11,827 nt of DNA, taken from Actinomycetota bacterium. Its GTDB lineage: Bacteria > Actinomycetota > Humimicrobiia > Humimicrobiales > Humimicrobiaceae. The position numbers were made by a program, and so were the translations under genes. The notes beneath the pieces were generated by a model, which saw only the letters and a program-made list of their open reading frames with translations, made no database searches and was not told the origin of the DNA. Of the stretch, positions 1-6,932 are shown piece after piece. Every line of letters begins with the position of its first letter. The first letter of the stretch is position 1. The DNA lies in assembly GCA_018897225.1 (NCBI GenBank), contig JAHILC010000239.1, positions 1-11,827 of the forward strand, given 5' to 3'.

Positions 1-1
1 A

Positions 2-661
2 TTATCAGGGTTAATTAGATGTAAAGAATGTAATTCGTTTATGACACAAAGTCATACAAATAAAAAGCAAAAGGGTAAAACTAAGAGATATCATTATTAT
101 AGATGTACCAGCACTTTAAAAAAAGATTGGAGTTATTGTAGTACAAAACAAGTAAGTACTAACAGATTAGATAATTACATTTTCCAGAATCTCGAAAGAA
201 TATCGCGTGATAAGCAGTATATCGATAGTTTGGTTTTTAAGCTTAATTACAGCGCATCGGACAACTGTTCAGGACTCGAACCATCTCAAATATGCCCCGG
301 AAATGCTAAAATTTCACCAGAAATCTTTATGCATACTCTCCAGCAATTTATAAAAATCCTCTCTAAGAAAAATGGAATTGACAAGAGTCTCTGGGTAAAA
401 GAGTTTATTAAAAAAATAGAATATTCAAAGGAAGAGATTGCCATAACTTTCTATTACAGGGAGAATCCTGAAGAAAAAATCTTTTCGGGTAATGCCAGTG
501 GCTGTGTGCGGGCAGCCACTGGCAAAGATAAAAATTCATGTGATCCCAGGGGAAAACCTGTCTGCAAAAACAGAAACGATAGTTTTGGAAGCATGGATTG
601 GCTGGGGAGAGAGGATTCGAACCAGTGCTCTACGTACCAGATCCGTATGTCCTACCGCTAG
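2..661 (+). CDS. Large serine recombinase, C-terminal part (5' end outside window)
   Basis: The frame is open from base 2 with no start, so the catalytic N-terminus lies off the left edge. Translation begins LSGLIRCKECNSFM, the typical opening of the recombinase zinc beta-ribbon domain. Cys7, Cys10, Cys35 and Cys46 of the visible part form the CxxC...C...C zinc set. A short helical stretch (residues about 55-75) and a Lys-rich tail follow. Such enzymes cut and rejoin att sites by a Ser-phosphotyrosine-free, 5'-phosphoserine mechanism and move phages, ICEs or islands. The last roughly 55 codons look non-native: they cross a hairpin (493..524), then read antisense through the tRNA at 599..672, where the only stop lies. 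About 12 final codons fall beyond the inferred crossover and would be host DNA. The true C-terminus in the circular element would therefore differ. Family is confident; exact end and activity are not. Confidence 0.86.
   Translation, partial: LSGLIRCKECNSFMTQSHTNKKQKGKTKRYHYYRCTSTLKKDWSYCSTKQVSTNRLDNYIFQNLERISRDKQYIDSLVFKLNYSASDNCSGLEPSQICPGNAKISPEIFMHTLQQFIKILSKKNGIDKSLWVKEFIKKIEYSKEEIAITFYYRENPEEKIFSGNASGCVRAATGKDKNSCDPRGKPVCKNRNDSFGSMDWLGREDSNQCSTYQIRMSYR
493..524. repeat. 12-bp perfect inverted repeat, 8-nt loop
   Basis: TGCCAGTGGCTG (493..504) and CAGCCACTGGCA (513..524) are exact reverse complements around an 8-base loop. It is GC-rich in an AT-rich neighbourhood and sits inside the recombinase frame about 75 bases from the tRNA 3' end. 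Neither strand has a T-run directly after the stem, so a standard intrinsic terminator is unlikely. It may belong to the recombinase attachment region or cap the 3' end of its mRNA. Confidence 0.8.
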
Positions 662-672
662 ACGAATGCCCA
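599..672 (-). tRNA. tRNA-Gln(CUG)-like gene with a chimeric, mispaired 3' end
   Basis: The minus strand folds as a 74-nt tRNA with encoded GCCA 3' end. The D-stem is GTCT/GGAC with D-loop AGCGGTA, the anticodon loop is ATCTGGT (anticodon CTG, glutamine, U33 present), and the T-loop is TTCGAAT. The anticodon stem has four good pairs plus one G-A. The acceptor strands TGGGCAT and CTCCCCA clash at pairs 5-68 (C/C) and 7-66 (T/C). The T-stem strands ACTGG and CCTCT clash at two of five pairs. Both clashes vanish if the 3' part is replaced by CCAGT plus ATGCCCA, so the 5' portion belongs to an otherwise good tRNA-Gln and the 3' end comes from another tRNA. As it stands it may be a poor or dead tRNA. 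The 3' end faces the recombinase gene. Confidence 0.72.
613..623 (-). other. Inferred recombination core in the tRNA T-loop
   Basis: The minus-strand block GGTTCGAATCC is shared by most tRNAs. It is exactly where pairing logic changes: everything 5' of it fits one tRNA and everything 3' of it (TCTCTCCCCAGCCA) fits a partner starting TGGGGAG with T-stem AGAGG. The strand exchange therefore happened within or beside these 11 bases. This is inferred from base pairing; the partner att site is outside the window. Confidence 0.5.
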
Positions 673-701
673 GTGTCGCAAAAATAGCAGGGGTCATTTC
701 T

Positions 702-727
702 ATATTGTTATATATTTGCAACAATAT
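702..727. repeat. 8-bp inverted repeat upstream of the tRNA
   Basis: ATATTGTT (702..709) and AACAATAT (720..727) are exact reverse complements with a 10-base loop. It lies 30-55 bases upstream of the tRNA 5' end on the minus strand, where a promoter or regulator site would be, but it is AT-rich and may be chance. I see no convincing -35/-10 pair for the tRNA here. Confidence 0.45.
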
Positions 728-737
728 GTTGGGATAT

Positions 738-760
738 CTATATGCTTCTCTATATGCTTC
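738..760. repeat. Two-copy direct repeat CTATATGCTTC
   Basis: The 11-mer CTATATGCTTC occurs at 738..748 and again at 750..760, giving a 12-base period. There are only two copies and no known function. Confidence 0.5.
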
Positions 761-761
761 G

Positions 762-788
762 TTTACTTTAAAATATTAATAAAGTAAA
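762..788. repeat. 9-bp inverted repeat upstream of the transglycosylase gene
   Basis: TTTACTTTA (762..770) and TAAAGTAAA (780..788) are exact reverse complements separated by 9 bases. It lies about 50 bases before the ATG of the transglycosylase gene. The spacing and symmetry would suit an operator. No T-run follows the stem on either strand, so a terminator is less likely. Confidence 0.45.
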
Positions 789-801
789 ATTTCCTTAAAT
801 A

Positions 802-827
802 TTAACAGCAATATAGTCTGGTATAAA
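802..827 (+). promoter_or_regulatory. Weak candidate promoter for the transglycosylase gene
   Basis: TATAAA at 822..827 resembles a -10 box, and TTAACA at 802..807 resembles a -35 box. The 14-base spacing is shorter than the usual 16-18. Transcription from this -10 would begin only a few bases before the ATG at 838, giving an almost leaderless mRNA. That would match the lack of a clear Shine-Dalgarno sequence (AAGTAAGAACA precedes the ATG). Confidence 0.25.
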
Positions 828-837
828 AGTAAGAACA

Positions 838-3225
838 ATGCCATATAAAAATTTTTTAAAGCTTGCGGGTTTAGTAGTTTTGATATTTTTTTTAGTTAGC
901 TTTTTTACTTTTGGGACGTCAAGCTGTGAAGCAACTAAAAAAGTACTACAATCCAGGGTTGACGCTGCAAAGGCAGCATCAGAAACTGGAAAAGATATTC
1001 CGGCTGATACGAGCAGCGCATCGTCTTCAAATTCAACCGAAAATACGGCTTCTGATAGCACTTCAGAAAGCTCTGACACTTCGGGTGATAACAATCAAAC
1101 TGATTCAGATCAGGAGAATAATACTAACTCAACTGATGCAGGCAACAGCGCCAGTGTTACCGATATTACAAGGCAGAGGGAATTATTTTCTGAGGGAATT
1201 AAGAAATTCGAAGAAGGCGATTACCTGGCGGCAGAATATTATTTTAACAAGATTAAAGATACTTACAAAATACTTTCAGACCATATAAATTATTACCTTG
1301 CTAAAAGCTTGCTGATGCAGGAAAAATATGATTTATCTGCAGAAAATTACTCCAGGATTAAGAATATATATCCTGATTCAATTTTTTTTGAAAAGGCTAA
1401 CCTGGAATTCGCTAACTTACTTTACATACAGCAAAAATATTCCGAAGCTGAAACAAACTATGAAAGCTTTGTAAAAAACTTCCCAAAATCAGAATACATC
1501 CCTTACAGTCTTTTCCAGCTGGCAATATGCCAGGAAAAAAATTCCAAATTTGAAAGCGCTTTTGAAAATTATAAGAAAATCTGGCTGAATTTCCCGGAAA
1601 ATGAATTTGCTGATGATGCATTTAAAAATATCACTTCACTTTCAGATAAGAAACTTACAGGGCCTTTTACTCCATCAAACGAGCAGATTTATTCAAGGGG
1701 AGCAATCTTCTTTGGCCTATACCGGTATGAAAGCGCAATCGGTGAGTTTAACAAAATAATTGAGGCAGGAAAAAATTCACCACTTCCTTCAGCTTTGCAT
1801 TCAAAGACTTTATTCAAGTTGGGGATGTGCTATTTCAATTTGAGAAATTATCCAAAATCCACAGAGCTGCTTATTTTATGCTATGAAAAATTTCCATCTG
1901 AAAGCTATGCAGATGACAGCCTTTATTTTCTTGGCAGAGCCTTTACCAGCTTGGGCCAGGAAGACAATTCAATAAGTTACTATCAGAAAGTTCTGGCAAA
2001 ATACCCGCAGGGCAATTATGCTGACGACAGCCTTTACAGGATCGGCAGGATATACTTTTTACGAGGTGATCTTGAAAGCGCTGCAGCAAGCTATGAAAAA
2101 ATCGTAAATAATTATCCGGGAGGCGACAAGATTTCAGATGCTTACTGGGAATTGGGCTGGATACAATTTAGGGGCGGCGATTACAATAATGCAAAAAACA
2201 CCTTCCAGGGGATGAAGGTTAAGTTTAAAGGTTCTTCCATTGGCGAGAAAGCTATGTTCTGGGAAGCAAGCTGCTTGCAAAAACTCGGGGAAAATGATGC
2301 TGCAGCAAATATTTACAGAGAAATAATTGACAGCAAAACTTATACTTATTATACATTTGCTTCACAAAGGTCTTTAAAATCCATGGGCGTAGAATATGAC
2401 ATTCCAAAAATTGATAATACTGTTTATCCCGACAATCCAAAAATAGATACATTATTGCCTGAAATTTATCAGGATATAGAAAATATTAATACGGGCAGCA
2501 GCGGCAGCGGCCAGGACGGTAAGTTTACACATATAGATAAGGCTAAGGAACTTCTAACCTTGGAATTTTATTCAAGCGCATCAAAGGAAATAGAAGCAGG
2601 AAGCGGTGAATTTGAGCAAGATAACTTAAGAATTCTTGAAATCTCAACTCTATATCTTAAAGCAAAAGATTACTTAAATTCACAGAGATTAATAGCAAAA
2701 TATTTTTCCAAGCTAAAATCCAATCTTAACAATCCCTACAAGGATTATGTTTATTACCTGCTCTATCCATATGGATTTAAAGAATATATTGATAAATATA
2801 GCGCCCAGTTCAATGTTGACCCGCTATTTGTGTTGGCCGTTATTAGAGAAGAGAGCAGATTCCAGCCCGATGCTGGCTCTTATGCCGGGGCTTTGGGGCT
2901 TATGCAGATCATTCCAAAAACAGGTAAAGGTATAGCATCCCAGCTTGGCATATCAAAATTCAGCAACCAGATGCTGCTGGATCCTGAAATGAGCATAAGA
3001 ATGGGGTCTTACTATTTAAGCAGGCAGCTTGAGAGTTTTAACCAGAATAAATACTATGCATGCGGCGCTTATAATGGTGGGCCTGGTTCAATGAGCAAGT
3101 GGCTATCGTCCTGGGGAGATAAGGATATTGATGAATTCATTGAATATGTGTCGTATGATGAAACCCGCAATTACATAAAAAAGGTAATGGGAAGCTATTT
3201 CTTTTACCAGATGCTATACCCTTAA
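838..3225 (+). CDS. Membrane-anchored TPR lytic murein transglycosylase (Slt family)
   Basis: The 795-residue protein should cleave the MurNAc-GlcNAc bond of peptidoglycan outside the membrane, making 1,6-anhydro-MurNAc ends. Residues about 7-27 form a hydrophobic anchor or signal. Residues 57-108 are a Ser/Thr/Asn/Asp-rich linker. About 113-510 hold repeated TPR-like helices (motifs such as FEEGDYLAAEYYF, YPQGNYADDSLYRIG, RGDLESAAASYEKI) of the type that cradles peptidoglycan or partners. The C-terminal SLT domain carries the ES motif with catalytic Glu672 in REESRF, GALGLMQI at 685-691, AYNGG at 744-748, and an ETRNYIKKVMGSYFFYQ ending typical of Slt70 relatives. The start is the only candidate after an in-frame stop at 814. 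Cys30 lies in TSSC, a poor lipobox. The gene stands alone, convergent with the minus-strand operon, 31 bases away. Function is confident; sorting (anchored or cleaved) is not. Confidence 0.93.
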   Translation: MPYKNFLKLAGLVVLIFFLVSFFTFGTSSCEATKKVLQSRVDAAKAASETGKDIPADTSSASSSNSTENTASDSTSESSDTSGDNNQTDSDQENNTNSTDAGNSASVTDITRQRELFSEGIKKFEEGDYLAAEYYFNKIKDTYKILSDHINYYLAKSLLMQEKYDLSAENYSRIKNIYPDSIFFEKANLEFANLLYIQQKYSEAETNYESFVKNFPKSEYIPYSLFQLAICQEKNSKFESAFENYKKIWLNFPENEFADDAFKNITSLSDKKLTGPFTPSNEQIYSRGAIFFGLYRYESAIGEFNKIIEAGKNSPLPSALHSKTLFKLGMCYFNLRNYPKSTELLILCYEKFPSESYADDSLYFLGRAFTSLGQEDNSISYYQKVLAKYPQGNYADDSLYRIGRIYFLRGDLESAAASYEKIVNNYPGGDKISDAYWELGWIQFRGGDYNNAKNTFQGMKVKFKGSSIGEKAMFWEASCLQKLGENDAAANIYREIIDSKTYTYYTFASQRSLKSMGVEYDIPKIDNTVYPDNPKIDTLLPEIYQDIENINTGSSGSGQDGKFTHIDKAKELLTLEFYSSASKEIEAGSGEFEQDNLRILEISTLYLKAKDYLNSQRLIAKYFSKLKSNLNNPYKDYVYYLLYPYGFKEYIDKYSAQFNVDPLFVLAVIREESRFQPDAGSYAGALGLMQIIPKTGKGIASQLGISKFSNQMLLDPEMSIRMGSYYLSRQLESFNQNKYYACGAYNGGPGSMSKWLSSWGDKDIDEFIEYVSYDETRNYIKKVMGSYFFYQMLYP

Positions 3226-3256
3226 AAAAATGTCATACCGTTACAAAGTTTCTTAC

Positions 3257-4216
3257 CTAAATCAGCCTCAGAATAAAAAGCCATCCTGTAATGGTTACTG
3301 CAGAAATCAGGGTTGTGATAATAAGGGCAGAAGAAACAAAATCCGTATCTGAGTTATATTTTTCACTCTGTATAAAAGTTGCAACTGCAAGCGGCATAGC
3401 ACAAAGAATGCAGATTATATCCCGGTCAAGTTTGCCGACTTTAAAGATAAAAATACTGAAAACTAATGAAAGGAGTGGCATAAGTATTAATTTTCCAAAA
3501 CTTATCAGCGAAAGGTGCTTGATATTGCTTTTAATATGAGAAAATTTAAATGAGGCGCCAATTGATATAAGCGCAAGAGGTACAGCAAGACTTGATAAAA
3601 TTTCAAAGAATTTAAAGATTGGTGCAGGGATTTCATAACTGAAGTAAGAAATTATCATGCCTGCAACTACAGCAATTAGTACCGGATCTATAATAATCTC
3701 AATTACAAGTTTTTTTATACCTGTTTTGCGATCTTTGCTATCCTGTATGTTCAAAAGCCTGAGAAACAATGCGGTAGTTAGGATATTTAACGGTAAAAGG
3801 CAGGCAATTACAATACTTGCCTTTGCAGTTGCTAGCGAACCATAAGCATATAAAAGTACAGGCATCCCAATAAAGGCCATGTTAGACCTGTAAGTAGAAA
3901 CAATGGCGGCGCCTTTTGTCTTGTTTTTAATTTTTAAAAAATAAAACGACAAAAACACAATAATTAAGAATAGAAAATAAGTAGGAAAAATTACTTTTAA
4001 AATGTTTACATCAAATATTTCCTTTAGCTTATTTTCAGCAATATTTAAAAAAACCAAAGAAGATAGCCCGAAGTTATAAGTCAACTTATTTAAAAGTGGG
4101 ACATTCTGGTCTTTAATAATGCCCTTTTTTTTAATGAAAAAACCAACAGCTATTACTGCAAAAATAGGAAGAGTTACTCCTGTCACTTCAAGAAAAATTT
4201 TTAAAAAATTGTTCAA
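3257..4216 (-). CDS. AEC-family permease (auxin efflux carrier superfamily)
   Basis: The 319-residue, very hydrophobic protein has about ten membrane segments, in two blocks of five split by a loop near residues 155-170 (NIQDSKDRKTGIKKL). The opening VTGVTLPIFAVIAVGFFIKK and the later TYRSNMAFIGMPVLLYAYG match bacterial AEC carriers, which move small organic acids such as malate or malonate, or related anions, across the inner membrane. The start is TTG, sharing TTGA with the stop of the polyprenyl synthase, so it is probably translationally coupled as the last gene of the operon. Substrate cannot be read from sequence. With acyl-CoA ligases upstream, a carboxylic acid is a reasonable guess. 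No clear terminator follows the stop. Confidence 0.88.
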   Translation of the reverse strand: MNNFLKIFLEVTGVTLPIFAVIAVGFFIKKKGIIKDQNVPLLNKLTYNFGLSSLVFLNIAENKLKEIFDVNILKVIFPTYFLFLIIVFLSFYFLKIKNKTKGAAIVSTYRSNMAFIGMPVLLYAYGSLATAKASIVIACLLPLNILTTALFLRLLNIQDSKDRKTGIKKLVIEIIIDPVLIAVVAGMIISYFSYEIPAPIFKFFEILSSLAVPLALISIGASFKFSHIKSNIKHLSLISFGKLILMPLLSLVFSIFIFKVGKLDRDIICILCAMPLAVATFIQSEKYNSDTDFVSSALIITTLISAVTITGWLFILRLI

Positions 4217-5193
4217 ATTAATATACCTGTACCCTGCCTTATAGATTCAACCACCCGGGCTAACCCTTCTCTTCTCTCTTCGCCTTCAATTGTGTTTACG
4301 ATTTCACCGGCTTTTTCCAGGTAAAAGGAAAATTTATCTTTGGCAGTTTCAATGGCGCCAGTTTGCATAAGCATTTCAAAAATTGTTTTTATATCATTGT
4401 CACTGATATTATCCCGGCACAAAATTGATTCAGCAACTTTTTTAAACTTGCTGTTTTTTAAGGCATATATCAGTGGAAGCGTGATGTCTCCTTGTTTCAG
4501 GTCATTTCCTACAGGTTTTCCAACTTTTATCGCGGAGCTACTGATATCTATATCAATAAGGTCATCATTTATCTGGAAGGAGATCCCGACATATTCCCCA
4601 AAATTTCTCATATTATCAATATCTTTCTGGCTCGATTTAGAAAGTATTCCACCAAGAACACAGCTGACTCTAAAGAGTGAAGCTGTTTTTTCTTTGATTT
4701 TCTCAAAATAAACTTGCTCGTCCTGGTTCAAATTTCTTTTAGTCTTTAACTGGTCAAACTCGCCTTTTACAAGATTCTGGGCGGCAAATGCCATTTCCTC
4801 AAAGATCTTTCGATTTTCATAATTGTTAAGAAGCGAAAAGGTGTGAGTGAATAAGTAATCTCCTACAAATTTTGCGGTATCCTTATTATAAGTATTGTGT
4901 ATTGTTTTTCTTCCCCTGCGCAAAATAGATTTATCAATTATATCGTCGTGGATAAGCGATGCGGTATGGATAATTTCAATTGATGCAGCTGCTGGCAGGA
5001 AATAATCTATATTGTAATTTTCATTTCTTGCACAAATCAAAAAAAGAGCAGGCCTTATGCGTTTTCCACCAACTATAAGCGTATTATTTACAGTTTCGCG
5101 AAGTATCCCGTCAAGGCTATCAGCAAATTCTAAAAGATAAGCCTCTAGTTTGGCAATATCTTTCTTTAAAAATTCAAATCCAACAGTTATAAT
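4213..5193 (-). CDS. Polyprenyl diphosphate synthase, catalytic (HepT-like) subunit
   Basis: This trans-isoprenyl diphosphate synthase condenses allylic diphosphates with isopentenyl diphosphate. The frame includes VGGKRIRPALFLIC (residues about 39-52), the substrate-binding GGKRIRP motif. The first Asp-rich motif LIHDDIIDKSILRRG has D83, D84 and D87, and the second, FQINDDLIDID, has D210, D211 and D214. The KT motif is K169-T170. Small residues (Ala, Ser) at five and four places before the first Asp-rich motif, where FPP and GGPP synthases usually carry bulky ones, suggest a long product (about C30 or more). A TTG at 5040 would delete GGKRIRP and cannot be the start. No ATG, GTG or TTG lies upstream before the in-frame stop, so I place the start at ATT (5193) or ATA (5190), behind AAGGAG; the protein is about 325 residues. 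The HepS-like partner is two genes upstream. Family is certain; start and chain length are inferred. Confidence 0.9.
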   Translation of the reverse strand: MITVGFEFLKKDIAKLEAYLLEFADSLDGILRETVNNTLIVGGKRIRPALFLICARNENYNIDYFLPAAASIEIIHTASLIHDDIIDKSILRRGRKTIHNTYNKDTAKFVGDYLFTHTFSLLNNYENRKIFEEMAFAAQNLVKGEFDQLKTKRNLNQDEQVYFEKIKEKTASLFRVSCVLGGILSKSSQKDIDNMRNFGEYVGISFQINDDLIDIDISSSAIKVGKPVGNDLKQGDITLPLIYALKNSKFKKVAESILCRDNISDNDIKTIFEMLMQTGAIETAKDKFSFYLEKAGEIVNTIEGEERREGLARVVESIRQGTGILI

Positions 5194-5196
5194 GGG

Positions 5197-5202
5197 CTCC
5201 TT
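5197..5202 (-). promoter_or_regulatory. Ribosome binding site AAGGAG that decides a non-standard start
   Basis: AAGGAG on the minus strand lies in the gap between the radical SAM stop (5217..5219) and the synthase. It is 3 bases from ATT (5193) and 6 from ATA (5190). The better spacing favours ATA; ATT has precedent as the infC start. It supports translation beginning here rather than at TTG 5040. Confidence 0.6.
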
Positions 5203-5216
5203 AAATTACTACAGGT

Positions 5217-6932
5217 TTATTTTACACCGATAGAATTCTTGAAAATTTCAAACCATCTAAAGCTCTTATTTGAAAATGGAAACTCAAGTTCTTTTTTTTC
5301 GCATACGGTGGACAGGCTGTAACTGTAGGTTTTATCCTTTAGCTTGAGGAGTTTCTTGTCCCGGATGCCCTTGTCTTCTAATTCCATTATTTCATCTATT
5401 TGCTTCATTATTTCAACAGCTTTAAGTGTCCTTTCCTCATTTTCAGCCATTACCCGGCTGCTTATTGAGCCTGCCTTGCCTTTCAACCTGTTTAAACCAA
5501 GCGCTGCTTCATAGGTGCTGTAAACCAATTCATCCTTGCTGATATAGTTGCTTTCATAATTTAAAATATACTTCCAGGAGGGCATTGTAATTGCTTCAAT
5601 ATGCTCTTTTAACGTTTTGCAAAGCAGCTTGTAACCGAATTTTTCAGGGTTTTCAAATGCCCTGCTTCCAGGATCCAGGAATGGCGCCATCGGTGAAATA
5701 AATGTCATAAACCTCTTATCCCAATTAAGCCTCTCGTATGCATACCTTGAGAATTTTACAGTATCAAGTATTGACTCTCTGGTCTGATAAGGCAATCCTG
5801 TCATAAAATATAAGTCAAATCTTAGCGCACCTTTTGAAAGGGCATATTCTATGCTTTCTAAAAGTTCTTCATTTGTGTAAGCTTTGCCCATTATTTTTCT
5901 AATTTTTTCATCATGGCTATCGGGCGATATTTCATAACAAACATTACTGAATATTTTTGCAGCTTCATCAAAAAACCACCTGTCGGGCGGATCAAAAAAC
6001 TCAAAAAATATCTGTAAGTTTTTATCAAGCTGTTTTGCGCACTCAAAGAATTCCTCCACATACTGCTTGCCATTACTATTTAAATCTCCAAGTAAAAATA
6101 CCGGGGAATTTATAAACCTTCCAATATTTTTTATTTCATCAACAAGTCTTTGGGGGCTTCTAAATGCTGACTTTGTCCTTTCTGCAAAAATTTCGAATGC
6201 ATATTTAGAACCACCGCAATTCGAGCAGTTTTTAGTACACCCTCTTACCACTGGGATAGTTGTAATAGGATACTTAAACCAGTCACAGAATGGAATCAGG
6301 CTTCTTATATCCTTATACCAGAGCGCTTCCTTAAACATTATGCTGTAGTCAAAATCTATTTCTTCCAGATCGGTAGAAATAGATTTTAAAGGGTTGTAAA
6401 CAGCCTTTCCATCTTTCTTCCATACTAAATTTGGAATATCTGTAAGGTTTTCAAGGCTGCCGCTCTTGATTGTTTTTATCAAATTATATAGTGGTTCTTC
6501 GGTGGAGTCGCCTCTGATGATGTAATCAACTTCCGGAAATTCTGCAAGCTCTTTGTAAAAATAAGATGCTGAAAAACCGCCAAAAATTACTGGAATATCA
6601 GGATGACATTTTTTTATTATTTTTGCCACCTCGGTAGATCCCTGGCAATGAGGAAGCCAGTGGAGATCAATCCCAAAAGCGCTGCATTTAAGATTTTTTA
6701 TGAATTTCTCAACATCCAGGTCGGGTTGCTGGTACATTCGGTAGGCTAAATTTATTATTCTTGCATGCACTCCTCTTTTAAGCAGATAATTTGCAATAGT
6801 TAAAAAGCCAATGGGGTACATTTCAAAAATAGGAGTAGAGGGAACAAGGTCGCTCATTGGACCAAACATTATGCTTTTCTTTCTGAAATCATAAACACTG
6901 GGCGCATGAATCAATATTAAGTCAGGTTTCAT
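5217..6932 (-). CDS. B12-binding-type radical SAM protein
   Basis: The 571-residue protein begins with a cobalamin-binding-like Rossmann domain (about 1-155: LILIHAPSV, YPIGFLTIANYLLKRGV, FGIDLHWLPHCQG, IPVIFGGFSASYF, YIIRGDSTEEPLYNL). A classical DxHxxG is not intact; DLHWLPHCQG stands in its place. The radical SAM core has Cys232, Cys236 and Cys239 in VVRGCTKNCSNCGG, the CxxxCxxC set that holds the 4Fe-4S cluster, followed by LLGDLN and TGLPYQT in the barrel. Overall look and length recall the Ta0216-type B12/radical SAM family (from memory, not searched). Relatives catalyse methylations or C-C bond chemistry; the substrate here is unknown. ATG overlaps the preceding stop as ATGA, with AAGG upstream. 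It sits between the two prenyl synthase subunit genes, so an isoprenoid substrate is plausible but unproven. Confidence 0.85.
   Translation of the reverse strand: MKPDLILIHAPSVYDFRKKSIMFGPMSDLVPSTPIFEMYPIGFLTIANYLLKRGVHARIINLAYRMYQQPDLDVEKFIKNLKCSAFGIDLHWLPHCQGSTEVAKIIKKCHPDIPVIFGGFSASYFYKELAEFPEVDYIIRGDSTEEPLYNLIKTIKSGSLENLTDIPNLVWKKDGKAVYNPLKSISTDLEEIDFDYSIMFKEALWYKDIRSLIPFCDWFKYPITTIPVVRGCTKNCSNCGGSKYAFEIFAERTKSAFRSPQRLVDEIKNIGRFINSPVFLLGDLNSNGKQYVEEFFECAKQLDKNLQIFFEFFDPPDRWFFDEAAKIFSNVCYEISPDSHDEKIRKIMGKAYTNEELLESIEYALSKGALRFDLYFMTGLPYQTRESILDTVKFSRYAYERLNWDKRFMTFISPMAPFLDPGSRAFENPEKFGYKLLCKTLKEHIEAITMPSWKYILNYESNYISKDELVYSTYEAALGLNRLKGKAGSISSRVMAENEERTLKAVEIMKQIDEIMELEDKGIRDKKLLKLKDKTYSYSLSTVCEKKELEFPFSNKSFRWFEIFKNSIGVK

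Noticed and set aside
493..524. Hairpin as an intrinsic terminator
   Set aside because: The stem is strong, but no T-run follows directly on either strand; the minus strand has ATTACCCG before its first T-rich stretch.
738..760. Start of a CRISPR or tandem array
   Set aside because: There are only two 11-base copies with a one-base gap and no further copies.
492..779. Open frame giving GWGERIRTS-type peptide
   Set aside because: It is the tRNA read antisense in another frame, a common false protein call. It has no ribosome binding site or homology-like pattern beyond the tRNA.
838..930. Lipoprotein signal with Cys30 in the transglycosylase
   Set aside because: TSSC does not fit the usual L-[AS]-[GA]-C pattern, and the stretch before it is Phe-rich.
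4213..5040. Shorter polyprenyl synthase beginning at TTG 5040
   Set aside because: It would remove the GGKRIRP substrate-binding motif, which is encoded intact just upstream in the same frame.
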